NCBI GenBank assembly: GCA_934394985.1
Contig: CAKRRF010000011.1
Location: forward strand, 7,416-71,415
Reading direction: 5' to 3'
Length of the DNA: 64,000 nt
Source: an uncultured Marvinbryantia sp.
Lineage (GTDB): Bacteria > Bacillota > Clostridia > Lachnospirales > Lachnospiraceae
This document shows, piece after piece, positions 1 to 8,127 of the stretch (the stretch's first letter is position 1; each line of letters begins with the position of its first letter). Below the pieces are notes generated by a model. That model saw only the letters and a list, made by a program, of their open reading frames with translations, did not search any database and was not told the DNA's origin. Position numbers and translations under genes: made by a program.

Positions 1-44
1 GAAAACTGTAACAGCAGAATAAAGAACAAATAGAAAAGGAAAAA

Positions 45-78
45 GGGGCGAAACAAAGATGCTTCGCCCCATCTTTTT
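45..78 (+). terminator. Rho-independent terminator upstream of livH
   Basis: GGGGCGAA (45-52) pairs with TTCGCCCC (63-70) and is followed by a T-rich tract to 78. The bases before it can be read as the last codons of an open frame ending KTVTAE-stop at 20-22, which would fit the end of the substrate-binding protein gene usually found before livH, but six residues cannot prove that. The hairpin would reduce read-through from that upstream gene into the permease genes. Confidence 0.75.
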
Positions 79-98
79 CATGTTAGGAGGCAAGAAAG

Positions 99-980
99 AT
101 GAGTGCTACGACATTTGCACAGCATTTATTGACCGGTATTTCACTGGGAGGCGCATATGCTCTGATCGCAATTGGATATACGATGGTATATGGTATCCTG
201 CGACTGATCAATTTTGCGCATGGTGATATATTTATGATATCCGGTTATTTTATGATTTTTGCAATGGCATCATTCCCGTGGTTCATTGCAATTCCAATTG
301 CGTTGATCGGAACCGTAATTCTTGGCGTGGTAATTGAGAAAGCAGCCTATAAGCCGCTTCGAAGTGCACCGCGTATGTCGATTATGATTTCAGCTATCGG
401 TGTCAGTTATTTGTTGGAAAACCTGGCAACCTATTTATTTACAGCTATTCCAAAGGCATATCCGGAGATTCCGTTCCTGAAAAAGATTCTGACTTTTGGA
501 GGAATTACAACATCACTGGTTACGTTAATGACACCGATCCTGACCGTTGTGTTAGTTGTTCTGTTGATGCAGCTGATTAATCATACCAAAATTGGAATGG
601 CAATGAGAGCAGTATCGAAGGATACAGAAGCGTCCCGGCTGATGGGTATTAAAGTCGATAATACAATTTCAGTAACCTTTATCATCGGATGCCTTCTGGC
701 TGGTATTGGCGCAATTCTGTATTTTACAGACCGTATGACGGTATATCCATATTCGGGATCACTTCCGGGACTGAAATGTTTCGTTGCAGCAGTATTGGGT
801 GGGATTGGTTCAATCCCAGGAGCAGTAATCGGTGGATTTATCATTGGTATCTGTGAGACATTTCTGGTGGCATTCGGTTACTCCACATTTTCCGATGCAT
901 TTACCTTTTTGTTGCTGATCATTATTTTACTTGTACGGCCAACCGGATTATTCGGTGAAGCGGCAACAGATAAGGTGTAA
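99..980 (+). CDS. livH: Branched-chain amino acid ABC transporter permease LivH
   Basis: Integral membrane permease of a high-affinity leucine/isoleucine/valine importer. The 293-residue product is the usual LivH length and is almost entirely hydrophobic segments. The conserved LivH stretch NFAHGDIFMISGY lies near residues 38-50, and the cytoplasmic coupling loop with AMRAVSKDTEASRLMGI lies near residues 168-184, where the ATPase docks. AGGAGG sits ten bases before the ATG. It is the first of four genes, livH-livM-livG-livF, separated by 14 bases or overlapping, so they are surely one transcript. The periplasmic-type binding protein is expected just upstream, outside the window. Substrate preference cannot be read from the sequence. 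Confidence 0.95.
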   Translation: MSATTFAQHLLTGISLGGAYALIAIGYTMVYGILRLINFAHGDIFMISGYFMIFAMASFPWFIAIPIALIGTVILGVVIEKAAYKPLRSAPRMSIMISAIGVSYLLENLATYLFTAIPKAYPEIPFLKKILTFGGITTSLVTLMTPILTVVLVVLLMQLINHTKIGMAMRAVSKDTEASRLMGIKVDNTISVTFIIGCLLAGIGAILYFTDRMTVYPYSGSLPGLKCFVAAVLGGIGSIPGAVIGGFIIGICETFLVAFGYSTFSDAFTFLLLIIILLVRPTGLFGEAATDKV

Positions 981-994
981 AGGGGTGTGATCAT

Positions 995-2077
995 ATGAAC
1001 AGAAAAACCAGAAATACGATATTAAATATTTTATTAATAGCACTGGTTGTCGGACTGTTATGTTTCTTCCAGTCAGACACATCCTCCCATTCCTATGCAA
1101 TTTCAATTATTGAGAGATCTGTAATTTATGCGGTGGTGGCAGTGGCCATGAATCTTCTGAATGGGTTTACCGGATTATTTTCTCTTGGTCAGGCAGGATT
1201 TATGGCAATTGGAGCTTACGTAACAGCAATTCTTACCATTCCGGTGGAAATGCGCGACAGTGTATATTATATGAACGGTATTGCAGGATGGCTGCATGAT
1301 CTGCATGCACCAATGCTGCTGGCGTTGCTGGTCGGAGGACTGTTTGCAGCAGGTGCAGCAGCTTTGATTGGTATTCCGATTCTTCGACTGAAAAGTGACT
1401 ATCTCGCTATTGCCACACTGGGATTTGCGGAAATTATCCGTGCACTGCTGGCAGCACCAATGATGGATCAGATTACAAATGGCTCTTATGGTCTGAATAA
1501 CATTCCTGGTTTCAAGAATATTTTTCAGCCGGCTGCACTGGCAGTGGTCTGTATCGGTATTATGGTACTTCTGATTAATTCATCCTATGGGCGTGCATTT
1601 AAAGCGATCCGAGAAGATGATATAGCAGCAGAAGCTATGGGGATCAACCTGTTCCGCCATAAAGAACTGTCATTTGTGATTTCTTCTTTCTTTACCGGAA
1701 TTGCAGGAGGAATGCTGGCAATTTATATGAGATCTATCGACACGAAAACCTTTCAGGTTATGTTGACGTATAACATCCTGCTGATCGTTGTGCTTGGTGG
1801 TATCGGAAGTGTAACCGGATCTGTGATCGGCTCTTTCCTGATCAATGGTGGACAGGAATGGCTTCGTTTTCTGGATGATGATAGTTTTAAAATTGCGGGC
1901 GTACATATTCCGCTATTCCGTCCAGGTTTTCGTATGGTAGTATATTCTATTCTTCTGATGGTCGTAGTATTATTCTGGCGTCGCGGTATTATGGGAACCA
2001 GCGAATTTTCATGGGATGGATTGTTCGGACTATTCAAAAGAAAAAAGAAAAAAGTTTCTGCTGGAGGTGAAGTATAA
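995..2077 (+). CDS. livM: Branched-chain amino acid ABC transporter permease LivM
   Basis: Second permease subunit of the Liv importer, pairing with LivH to form the membrane channel. The 360-residue product has many hydrophobic segments, the family stretch NLLNGFTGLFSLGQAGFMAIG near residues 52-72, and the ATPase-contact loop AFKAIREDDIAAEAMGIN near residue 200. The C terminus is a lysine-rich cytoplasmic tail (RKKKKVSAGGEV). It starts 14 bases after livH. Its stop codon TAA shares a base with the livG ATG (TAATG), which suggests translational coupling. Confidence 0.95.
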   Translation: MNRKTRNTILNILLIALVVGLLCFFQSDTSSHSYAISIIERSVIYAVVAVAMNLLNGFTGLFSLGQAGFMAIGAYVTAILTIPVEMRDSVYYMNGIAGWLHDLHAPMLLALLVGGLFAAGAAALIGIPILRLKSDYLAIATLGFAEIIRALLAAPMMDQITNGSYGLNNIPGFKNIFQPAALAVVCIGIMVLLINSSYGRAFKAIREDDIAAEAMGINLFRHKELSFVISSFFTGIAGGMLAIYMRSIDTKTFQVMLTYNILLIVVLGGIGSVTGSVIGSFLINGGQEWLRFLDDDSFKIAGVHIPLFRPGFRMVVYSILLMVVVLFWRRGIMGTSEFSWDGLFGLFKRKKKKVSAGGEV

Positions 2078-2919
2078 TGGCTGAAAATGTGCTTCATGTA
2101 GAAAATATGACAATGCAGTTCGGTGGCGTGGTTGCAGTAAATAATTTGTCGCTGGATGTAAATAAAGGCGAAATAGTGGCATTGATTGGGCCAAACGGTG
2201 CCGGAAAAACGACAGCATTTAATATGATTACCGGGGTATATGCACCGACCAACGGAATGATTTCTTTTAATGGTGAAGTCATGCTGGAAAATTATCCACA
2301 GGGGAAAATGGTGAAGAATTATCTCGGTGAAAATCATGGAATGTATGACAAAGCAATAGTAAAAACGCCGGACCAGATTACGAAACTGGGGATAGCCCGT
2401 ACTTTCCAGAATATTCGTCTCTTTAAAAGTCTGACGGTATTTGACAATGTGCTGATTGCCCGTCATATGCGCTCCAGAGCAAATGTATTTTCAGCTGCTT
2501 TTCGGTTGAACAGAAACGAAGAACAGGCGAATCGGGAAAAGACGATGGAACTGCTGAAAATGGTTGGTTTGGAGAAGGAAAAAGATGAGATTGCAAGTTC
2601 TCTTCCTTATGGAAAACAAAGACGGCTGGAGATTGCAAGAGCACTGGCAACAGAACCCGAACTTCTTCTTTTGGATGAACCGGCAGCCGGTATGAATCCG
2701 CAGGAAACAGACGAACTCAGCGAGTTTATTATGAAAATAAAAAATGATTATCAACTGACGGTACTGGTTATTGAGCATCATATGGAATTAGTTATGAGCA
2801 TATCTGACCGGATTTACGTACTGGACTTTGGTAAGCTGATTGCGCAGGGAACACCGGAAATCATCCAGAATGATCCGAAGGTAATCAGTGCATATCTGGG
2901 GGTACAGGAAGATGAGTAA
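2077..2919 (+). CDS. livG: Branched-chain amino acid ABC transporter ATPase LivG
   Basis: Cytoplasmic ATP-hydrolysing subunit of the Liv importer. Walker A is GPNGAGKTT near residues 39-47, the signature region is LPYGKQRRLEIARAL with the usual LivG degeneration of LSGGQ, Walker B is LLLLDEP, and a switch histidine follows in VIEHHME. An insertion between Walker A and the signature (YPQGKMVKNYLGENHG and after) is typical of LivG rather than LivF. It overlaps livM by one base and livF by eight. Length 280 residues. Confidence 0.95.
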   Translation: MAENVLHVENMTMQFGGVVAVNNLSLDVNKGEIVALIGPNGAGKTTAFNMITGVYAPTNGMISFNGEVMLENYPQGKMVKNYLGENHGMYDKAIVKTPDQITKLGIARTFQNIRLFKSLTVFDNVLIARHMRSRANVFSAAFRLNRNEEQANREKTMELLKMVGLEKEKDEIASSLPYGKQRRLEIARALATEPELLLLDEPAAGMNPQETDELSEFIMKIKNDYQLTVLVIEHHMELVMSISDRIYVLDFGKLIAQGTPEIIQNDPKVISAYLGVQEDE

Positions 2920-3640
2920 TATATTGGAAGTAAAAGATCTGAAAGTAGCATATGGCGGAATTGAAGCTGTTCGAGGAATCAGTTTTGATGTACCGGAAGG
3001 GCAGATTGTTACACTGATCGGAGCCAACGGAGCAGGAAAAAGCTCTACGTTACGTTCTATCGTAGGTCTGGAAAAGCCAAAGACAGGAAGCATTAAGTTT
3101 CAGGATATGGATCTGACCGGAATGGGGACAGAGACAATTGTGACCAAAGGCATTACGCTGGTACCGGAAGGCCGTCGCGTATTTGTGAATCTGTCGGTTC
3201 TGGAAAACCTGAAAATGGGTGCTTATATGAGAAAGGATAATATCGAAGAAGACCTGAACTGGGTATATGATCTGTTTCCGCGATTGAAAGAAAGAAGCTG
3301 GCAGGCAGCAGGAACGCTGTCTGGCGGAGAACAGCAGATGCTGGCGATTGCCCGTGCGCTGATGTGTAAACCGAAACTGATCATGATGGATGAGCCCTCT
3401 CTTGGCCTTGCACCAATCATTGTACAGGGTGTATTTGATATTATCAGAGAGATTAATAAACAGGGCGTGACTATTTTGCTGGTAGAGCAGAATGCCAATA
3501 TGGCGTTACATGCAGCCCATCTGGGTTATGTTATGGAAACCGGACGAATCACCATGTCCGGAGAAGGAAAAGAGCTGGCAGCAAATGAAGAGATCAAAGC
3601 GGCATACCTTGGAAAAGCAAAGAAGAAGACAGTAAATTAA
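2912..3640 (+). CDS. livF: Branched-chain amino acid ABC transporter ATPase LivF
   Basis: Second ATPase of the Liv importer. I place the start at ATG 2912 (MSNILEVKDLKVAYGG), which overlaps the livG stop by eight bases; an in-frame ATG 24 bases upstream is less likely because it lies deeper in livG and adds non-family residues. Walker A is GANGAGKSS, the signature is LSGGEQQMLAIARAL, Walker B is LIMMDEPSLGLAP, and the H-loop region is LLVEQNANMALHAAH. Length 242 residues, normal for LivF. A terminator follows immediately, closing the operon. Confidence 0.94.
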   Translation: MSNILEVKDLKVAYGGIEAVRGISFDVPEGQIVTLIGANGAGKSSTLRSIVGLEKPKTGSIKFQDMDLTGMGTETIVTKGITLVPEGRRVFVNLSVLENLKMGAYMRKDNIEEDLNWVYDLFPRLKERSWQAAGTLSGGEQQMLAIARALMCKPKLIMMDEPSLGLAPIIVQGVFDIIREINKQGVTILLVEQNANMALHAAHLGYVMETGRITMSGEGKELAANEEIKAAYLGKAKKKTVN

Positions 3641-3652
3641 AATGCTGGAAGA

Positions 3653-3692
3653 AATCCGGAGTCTGCTATTGACAGGCTCCGGATTCTGTTTT
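3653..3692 (+). terminator. Terminator after livF
   Basis: AATCCGGAG (3653-3661) pairs perfectly with CTCCGGATT (3677-3685), followed by CTGTTTT. It ends the liv operon. An open frame reading in phase from 3642 into the next gene crosses this hairpin, which argues that the next gene starts later, at 3732. Confidence 0.8.
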
Positions 3693-3731
3693 AAGCTGAA
3701 TAGCAGACTAACCGATGTCACAGGAGGAATT

Positions 3732-5018
3732 ATGAAAGATAATAAGATACAGATTGCAATACTCGGCCTGGGAACTGTAGGAACAGGTGTATACAAAGTA
3801 TTAAAGAAGCAAAAGGCAGAGATGTTGCCAAAGCTTGGTGTAGAAGTAGAGGTAAGCCGTGTACTGGTGAGAAATCTGGAACGTGCAGCTTCCAGAGTGG
3901 ACGATCCGTCTATACTGACTAACAGATGGGAAGATATTGTTTCGGATGAGACCATTGATATTGTGGTAGAAGTTATGGGAGGAATGGAGCCGGCCCGTAC
4001 GTATATTATGGATGCACTTCATGCCGGAAAAAATGTGGTATCGGCCAATAAAGACCTGATTGCAGCAGATGGTCACACATTAATGGATGCTGCCAAAGAG
4101 GCAAATAAAGACTTCCTGTTTGAAGCATCGGTAGCTGGTGGTATCCCGATCATTCAGCCTCTGAAGCAGGCTCTGCAGGGCAATTATATAGAAGAAATTG
4201 TGGGAATCGTGAATGGAACCACCAACTTTATTCTGACAAAGATGACAGAAGAAGGCATGGAGTTTCAGGAAGCGCTGCGTCTGGCAACAGATCTGGGATA
4301 TGCAGAAGCCGATCCGACTGCCGACGTGGAAGGTCTGGATGCCGGAAGAAAAATGGCCATCCTGGCATCGATCGGTTTTCACTCCAGAGTGACATTTGAT
4401 GATGTGTATACAGAAGGAATTACAAAGATTACAGCACGGGACATCCGTTATGCAAAAGAAGTGGGATGTCGTATCAAGCTTTTGGGAAGAGCGTGCAATA
4501 CAGGGGATGGGATTGAAGTCGGGGTATATCCGATGCTGATTGACAACAGACATCCGCTTGCATCGGTAAATGATTCTTTTAATGCAGTATTCGTAAAAGG
4601 TGATGCAGTAGGAGATACTATGTTTTATGGTCGAGGAGCCGGAGAACTGCCGACAGCCAGTGCAGTGGTTGGAGATATTTTTGATGTGATTAAAAATATG
4701 CGTTTCGGATGTACAGGAAGAATAGGCTGTACCTGTTATAAAAATATTCCGATGAAAAAACGGGAAGATATTGTCAGCAAATATTTCATGAGAATCAAGG
4801 TGGAAGACAGACCGGGAGTACTGGCTGCGGTAACCAGTGTATTTGGAAATAATAATGTCAGCATTGAACAGTTTATTCAGAAGCGGAAAAATGGTGATCT
4901 GGCAGAGATCGTGGTAATCACAGAAAACGTTCTGGAAAAGAACTTTGATGATTCAGTCAAAATTTTAAAAACAATGTCTATGATCAAGCAGATATCAGCA
5001 ATTATTCGAGTATACTGA
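3732..5018 (+). CDS. hom: Homoserine dehydrogenase
   Basis: NADP-dependent reduction of aspartate semialdehyde to homoserine, the branch point to threonine and methionine. The start is ATG 3732, behind AGGAGG; an upstream in-frame ATG at 3642 lies before the liv terminator hairpin and is rejected. The nucleotide-binding GLGTVGTG is at residues 12-19, the catalytic-lysine region is SANKDLIAADG near residue 105, and NGTTNFILTKM is the substrate-binding motif. A C-terminal ACT domain starts at about residue 350 (MRIKVEDRPGVLAAVTSVF), so feedback control by threonine is likely. Length 428 residues. It appears to be a single-gene unit between the liv terminator and the gpmI promoter. Confidence 0.95.
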   Translation: MKDNKIQIAILGLGTVGTGVYKVLKKQKAEMLPKLGVEVEVSRVLVRNLERAASRVDDPSILTNRWEDIVSDETIDIVVEVMGGMEPARTYIMDALHAGKNVVSANKDLIAADGHTLMDAAKEANKDFLFEASVAGGIPIIQPLKQALQGNYIEEIVGIVNGTTNFILTKMTEEGMEFQEALRLATDLGYAEADPTADVEGLDAGRKMAILASIGFHSRVTFDDVYTEGITKITARDIRYAKEVGCRIKLLGRACNTGDGIEVGVYPMLIDNRHPLASVNDSFNAVFVKGDAVGDTMFYGRGAGELPTASAVVGDIFDVIKNMRFGCTGRIGCTCYKNIPMKKREDIVSKYFMRIKVEDRPGVLAAVTSVFGNNNVSIEQFIQKRKNGDLAEIVVITENVLEKNFDDSVKILKTMSMIKQISAIIRVY

Positions 5019-5048
5019 TTGACAATTGAGGCAGGCTTCCTGTAAAAT
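5019..5048 (+). promoter_or_regulatory. Sigma-A type promoter for gpmI
   Basis: TTGACA at 5019-5024 and TAAAAT at 5043-5048 with an 18-base spacer, beginning directly after the hom stop codon. The gpmI start lies 48 bases further on. Confidence 0.55.
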
Positions 5049-5095
5049 AAACTTTTGGAAACGTATTGGAATGTGAACATAAAAGGAGAATAACG

Positions 5096-6637
5096 ATGAG
5101 TAAAAAACCAACCGTATTAATGATCCTGGATGGTTATGGATTAAATGAAAGAAAAGACGGCAATGCTGTGGCACTGGCAGACACACCTGTGATGGATAAA
5201 CTGATGGCAGAATATCCATTTGTAAAAGGACAGGCCAGCGGTATGGCAGTAGGACTTCCGGAAGGACAGATGGGAAACTCTGAGGTAGGTCATCTGAATA
5301 TGGGCGCCGGCCGTATTGTATATCAGGAACTGACCAGAATTACAAAAGAGATTGAAGACGGAGATTTCTTTAAGAATGAAGCATTACTTGCGGCATGCAA
5401 AAATGCAAAAGAAAACAATTCAGCGCTTCACCTGTATGGACTGGTATCTGATGGGGGTGTTCACAGCCATATTACTCATATTTATGGTCTGTTGGAACTG
5501 GCAAAAAGAGAAGGCGTAGAAAAAGTATATGTACATTGTTTCCTGGATGGCCGTGATACACCGCCTGCATCAGGAAAAGATTATGTAAAGCAGCTGGAAG
5601 CTAAGATGGAGGAACTCGGCGTAGGTGAAGTAGTTTCTGTTATGGGACGTTATTATGCGATGGATCGTGATAATCGCTGGGATCGTGTAGAACTGGCTTA
5701 TAATGCACTGGTAAAAGGCGAAGGTGTGGCAGCAGATAATATTGTAAAAGCAATTCAGGAGTCTTATGATAACGAAAAGACAGATGAATTTGTGATTCCA
5801 GCATATCTGGAAAAAGACGGAAAACCATACGGAAGAATTCAGGATAAGGATTCCATTATTTTCTTTAATTTCCGTCCGGATCGTGCAAGAGAGATTACCA
5901 GAACCTTCTGTTGCGATGAGTTTGATGGATTCAACAGAGGAAAGAGACTGGATGTTACCTATGTATGCTTTACAGAATACGATGCAACGATTCCAAACAA
6001 GATGGTGGCATTCCATAAAGTAGAGATTACCAATACATTTGGAGAATATCTGGCAGCACATCATATGACTCAGGCAAGAATTGCCGAGACAGAAAAATAT
6101 GCTCATGTAACATTTTTCTTTAATGGCGGAGTAGAAGAGCCGAATGAAGGCGAAGACCGTATTCTGGTAAAATCTCCAAAGGTTGCTACGTATGATCTTC
6201 AGCCGGAAATGAGCGCATTTGAAGTGTGCGACAAATTATGTGAAGCGATTCGTTCTGATAAATATGATGTTATTATTATCAATTTTGCAAATCCTGACAT
6301 GGTTGGACATACCGGTGTGCAGGAAGCAGCGATCAAAGCGGTAGAAGCAGTAGATCAGTGTGTGGGAAAAGCAGTAGAAGCATTAAAAGAAGTGGATGGT
6401 CAGATGTTTATCTGTGCAGACCACGGAAATGCAGAACAGCTGGTGGATTACGAAACAGGCGCACCTTTCACTGCACATACAACGAATCCGGTACCGTTTA
6501 TTCTTGTAAATGCGGATCCGGCTTTTACTCTGCGTGAAGGTGGATGCCTTGCAGATATTATTCCGACATTGATTGAACTGATGGGTATGGAACAGCCAAA
6601 AGAAATGACAGGCAAATCTCTGCTTGTACGTAAATAA
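5096..6637 (+). CDS. gpmI: 2,3-bisphosphoglycerate-independent phosphoglycerate mutase
   Basis: Interconverts 3- and 2-phosphoglycerate in glycolysis, using two Mn ions. ATG 5096 follows AGGAG and gives MSKKPTVLMILDGYG, the normal N terminus; a longer frame from 5066 adds unrelated residues. The phospho-acceptor serine is Ser62 in MGNSEVGHLNMGAGR. Metal-site motifs include HGNAEQL near the C terminus (ADHGNAEQL) and NPDMVGHTG. Length 513 residues, as expected. It overlaps the next small gene by one base (TAATG). In related Firmicutes gpmI is followed by enolase; here a shrunken enolase-like gene occupies that place. Confidence 0.96.
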   Translation: MSKKPTVLMILDGYGLNERKDGNAVALADTPVMDKLMAEYPFVKGQASGMAVGLPEGQMGNSEVGHLNMGAGRIVYQELTRITKEIEDGDFFKNEALLAACKNAKENNSALHLYGLVSDGGVHSHITHIYGLLELAKREGVEKVYVHCFLDGRDTPPASGKDYVKQLEAKMEELGVGEVVSVMGRYYAMDRDNRWDRVELAYNALVKGEGVAADNIVKAIQESYDNEKTDEFVIPAYLEKDGKPYGRIQDKDSIIFFNFRPDRAREITRTFCCDEFDGFNRGKRLDVTYVCFTEYDATIPNKMVAFHKVEITNTFGEYLAAHHMTQARIAETEKYAHVTFFFNGGVEEPNEGEDRILVKSPKVATYDLQPEMSAFEVCDKLCEAIRSDKYDVIIINFANPDMVGHTGVQEAAIKAVEAVDQCVGKAVEALKEVDGQMFICADHGNAEQLVDYETGAPFTAHTTNPVPFILVNADPAFTLREGGCLADIIPTLIELMGMEQPKEMTGKSLLVRK

Positions 6638-6963
6638 TGAACATAGAACTTTCAAGAGACGCTGTACAGCTGAAGTTGAAGTACAGATGGAATGCACCAC
6701 TGATTTCTGCACTGGAATACAGCTATGCCGCAGGACTCGGGCTTCGAAAAATGGGAACAGATGAGGAGACAGTCAGTGAACTTCGATCAATGGATGACTT
6801 TATAGAATTTCGCAATAAAGTAAAGGAACTGGTGAAAGCTTCCGATGTCTGGGATACATTTGAACATGGCGAGAAGCTGCAGCAGATGCTTCTTGGCTGT
6901 CGTGTCAAGGATCAGTTAAATGAACATACGCGTATGCTGTTTGATATGGGATATCTGGGATAA
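6637..6963 (+). CDS. Hypothetical protein (108 residues), coupled to gpmI
   Basis: I do not recognise this protein. It is 108 residues, soluble, predicted mostly helical, and charged (ELRSMDDFIEFRNKVKELVK), with no signal peptide, no membrane segment and a single cysteine. It starts on the last base of the gpmI stop codon, so it is translationally coupled to gpmI and very probably expressed with it. The base composition matches its neighbours. Its position between gpmI and an enolase-like relic suggests a lineage-specific insertion in a glycolytic/secretion gene block, but no function can be stated. Confidence 0.75.
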   Translation: MNIELSRDAVQLKLKYRWNAPLISALEYSYAAGLGLRKMGTDEETVSELRSMDDFIEFRNKVKELVKASDVWDTFEHGEKLQQMLLGCRVKDQLNEHTRMLFDMGYLG

Positions 6964-6979
6964 GTTATAAAAAAACAGG

Positions 6980-7008
6980 GCACAATATTTCCAAAGGAGG
7001 TATTGTGC
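6980..7008 (+). promoter_or_regulatory. Hairpin presenting a ribosome binding site in its loop
   Basis: GCACAATA (6980-6987) pairs perfectly with TATTGTGC (7001-7008). The 13-base loop holds AAAGGAGG, the only plausible Shine-Dalgarno sequence for the enolase-like gene starting at 7012. There is no T tract, so this is not a terminator. Whether it modulates translation is inference. Confidence 0.5.
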
Positions 7009-7011
7009 TTT

Positions 7012-7770
7012 ATGTTTAAGTATAAGCAGATCACAGATGTACTGGGGAGAAGAATACTGGATGGAAAAGGTCTTTCAGCCATAGAAGTAGAAGTACTTGG
7101 TGAAGATGGAGAAGTTGGAAAAGCAGCCGTATCACTGTCAGGTCCGGATGAATATCTGGAACAGATGGCAGAGAGCCTGGTGCTGTTTATCAATACGAAT
7201 ATTGCAGACGGAATCATTGGAGAAAATCTGTTGGCGCAGAATCATATTGATCAGATTCTGGAACGGATTGCCGGATCAGAACAGGAAACAACGGCAAGAA
7301 AAAGCGCTGTAAGGGCAGTATCCTGTGCATCAGCCAGAGCAGCAGCAAAGCATCTGGGTCTTTCTTTGTACCAGTATCTCGGCGGAGTGCGAATACAAAG
7401 CTGTCCGGCTTTACGGATTGCAATTCCGGAGGAAAAAAGACCCGGAGCACAGTGTCAGATATTGATGGACAGATGGAAAGAGCAGTATCCCAAAACAAAG
7501 ATTTGTGTAGAGAAAAAAGAGACAGATACAGAGAAAATCATAGAGCCAGGCTGGTATTCTACGGTTACGCAGTGTATGAAGGATATCGGTGACTGGAAGG
7601 AGAATGGAAAAAAACAGATTATATTGAAAGATACGGAGTACGTTACCGATTCGTTTCTGATAGATCTGGCAGTAGCTTCTGGTGTAGATTCTCTGGAATT
7701 GAGACCTCCGGTGCGCGGAGAAAATACGGTAAAATATACCAGGTTGATGAGAATTCTGGAACATTTATAA
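7012..7770 (+). CDS. Enolase-like protein lacking the catalytic barrel core
   Basis: A 252-residue relative of enolase (normally about 430). The N terminus KQITDVLGRRILDGKG aligns with the enolase opening, followed by NTNIADGIIGENLLAQNHID and SARAAAKHLGLSLYQYLGG, the end of the enolase N-terminal domain. The C-terminal part keeps LIDLAVASGVDSLELRPP and TVKYTRLMRILEHL, matching the last strand and helix of enolase. The segment between, which should carry the DEGG motif, the catalytic lysines and the three Mg ligands, is replaced by about 80 unrelated residues. ATG 7012 is chosen because AGGAGG at 6995-7000 is only two bases from the alternative TTG at 7003. It cannot be an active enolase by sequence; it may be a relic or have a new role. 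It lies exactly where enolase stands in gpmI-eno-secG gene order. Confidence 0.75.
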   Translation: MFKYKQITDVLGRRILDGKGLSAIEVEVLGEDGEVGKAAVSLSGPDEYLEQMAESLVLFINTNIADGIIGENLLAQNHIDQILERIAGSEQETTARKSAVRAVSCASARAAAKHLGLSLYQYLGGVRIQSCPALRIAIPEEKRPGAQCQILMDRWKEQYPKTKICVEKKETDTEKIIEPGWYSTVTQCMKDIGDWKENGKKQIILKDTEYVTDSFLIDLAVASGVDSLELRPPVRGENTVKYTRLMRILEHL

Positions 7771-7835
7771 AAAATCAGTTGAAAAAAAACAGCAGCTATG
7801 ATACACTGATTTTGTTTGACATAGGAGGTGGAGAA

Positions 7836-8072
7836 GTGGGAGTTCTTAGAATCATTCTTACCATAATTTTTATTATTGATTGTATCGCTTTATCAGTTAT
7901 CGTATTAATGCAGGAAGGCAAATCTGCAGGACTTGGAACGATTGGCGGCTTGTCTGAAACATACTGGGGCAAGAATAAAGGCCGTTCCATGGAAGGTGCA
8001 CTGGTTAAGATCACCAAGGCACTGGCAATAGGATTCGTTGTTTTGGCGATTGTTTTGAATTTGAATTTTTAA
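7836..8072 (+). CDS. secG: Protein translocase subunit SecG
   Basis: Small subunit of the SecYEG protein-export channel. GTG 7836 follows AGGAGG by seven bases and gives a 78-residue protein, the usual SecG length; the longer frame from 7779 adds a non-homologous stretch. Two membrane segments flank the conserved loop: VLRIILTIIFIIDCIALSVI, then VLMQEGKSAGLGTIGG with the family motif, and ITKALAIGFVVLAIVL at the end. The order secG-rnr-smpB-ssrA matches the Bacillus arrangement. A terminator follows. Confidence 0.93.
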   Translation: MGVLRIILTIIFIIDCIALSVIVLMQEGKSAGLGTIGGLSETYWGKNKGRSMEGALVKITKALAIGFVVLAIVLNLNF

Positions 8073-8079
8073 TGGTAAG

Positions 8080-8109
8080 ACACTCTTGTAAGATGCAAGA
8101 GTGTTTTTT
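8080..8109 (+). terminator. Terminator/attenuator between secG and rnr
   Basis: ACACTCTTG (8080-8088) pairs with CAAGAGTGT (8096-8104), followed by six T. It lies only 19 bases before the rnr start, so it may act as an attenuator that lowers read-through into rnr rather than a full stop. Confidence 0.8.
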
Positions 8110-8127
8110 ACTTACTACAGGAGATTT

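Noticed and set aside
3642..3731. N-terminal extension of homoserine dehydrogenase
   Set aside because: The frame is open upstream but crosses the liv terminator hairpin, and the added residues are not part of the family. ATG 3732 has an AGGAGG site.
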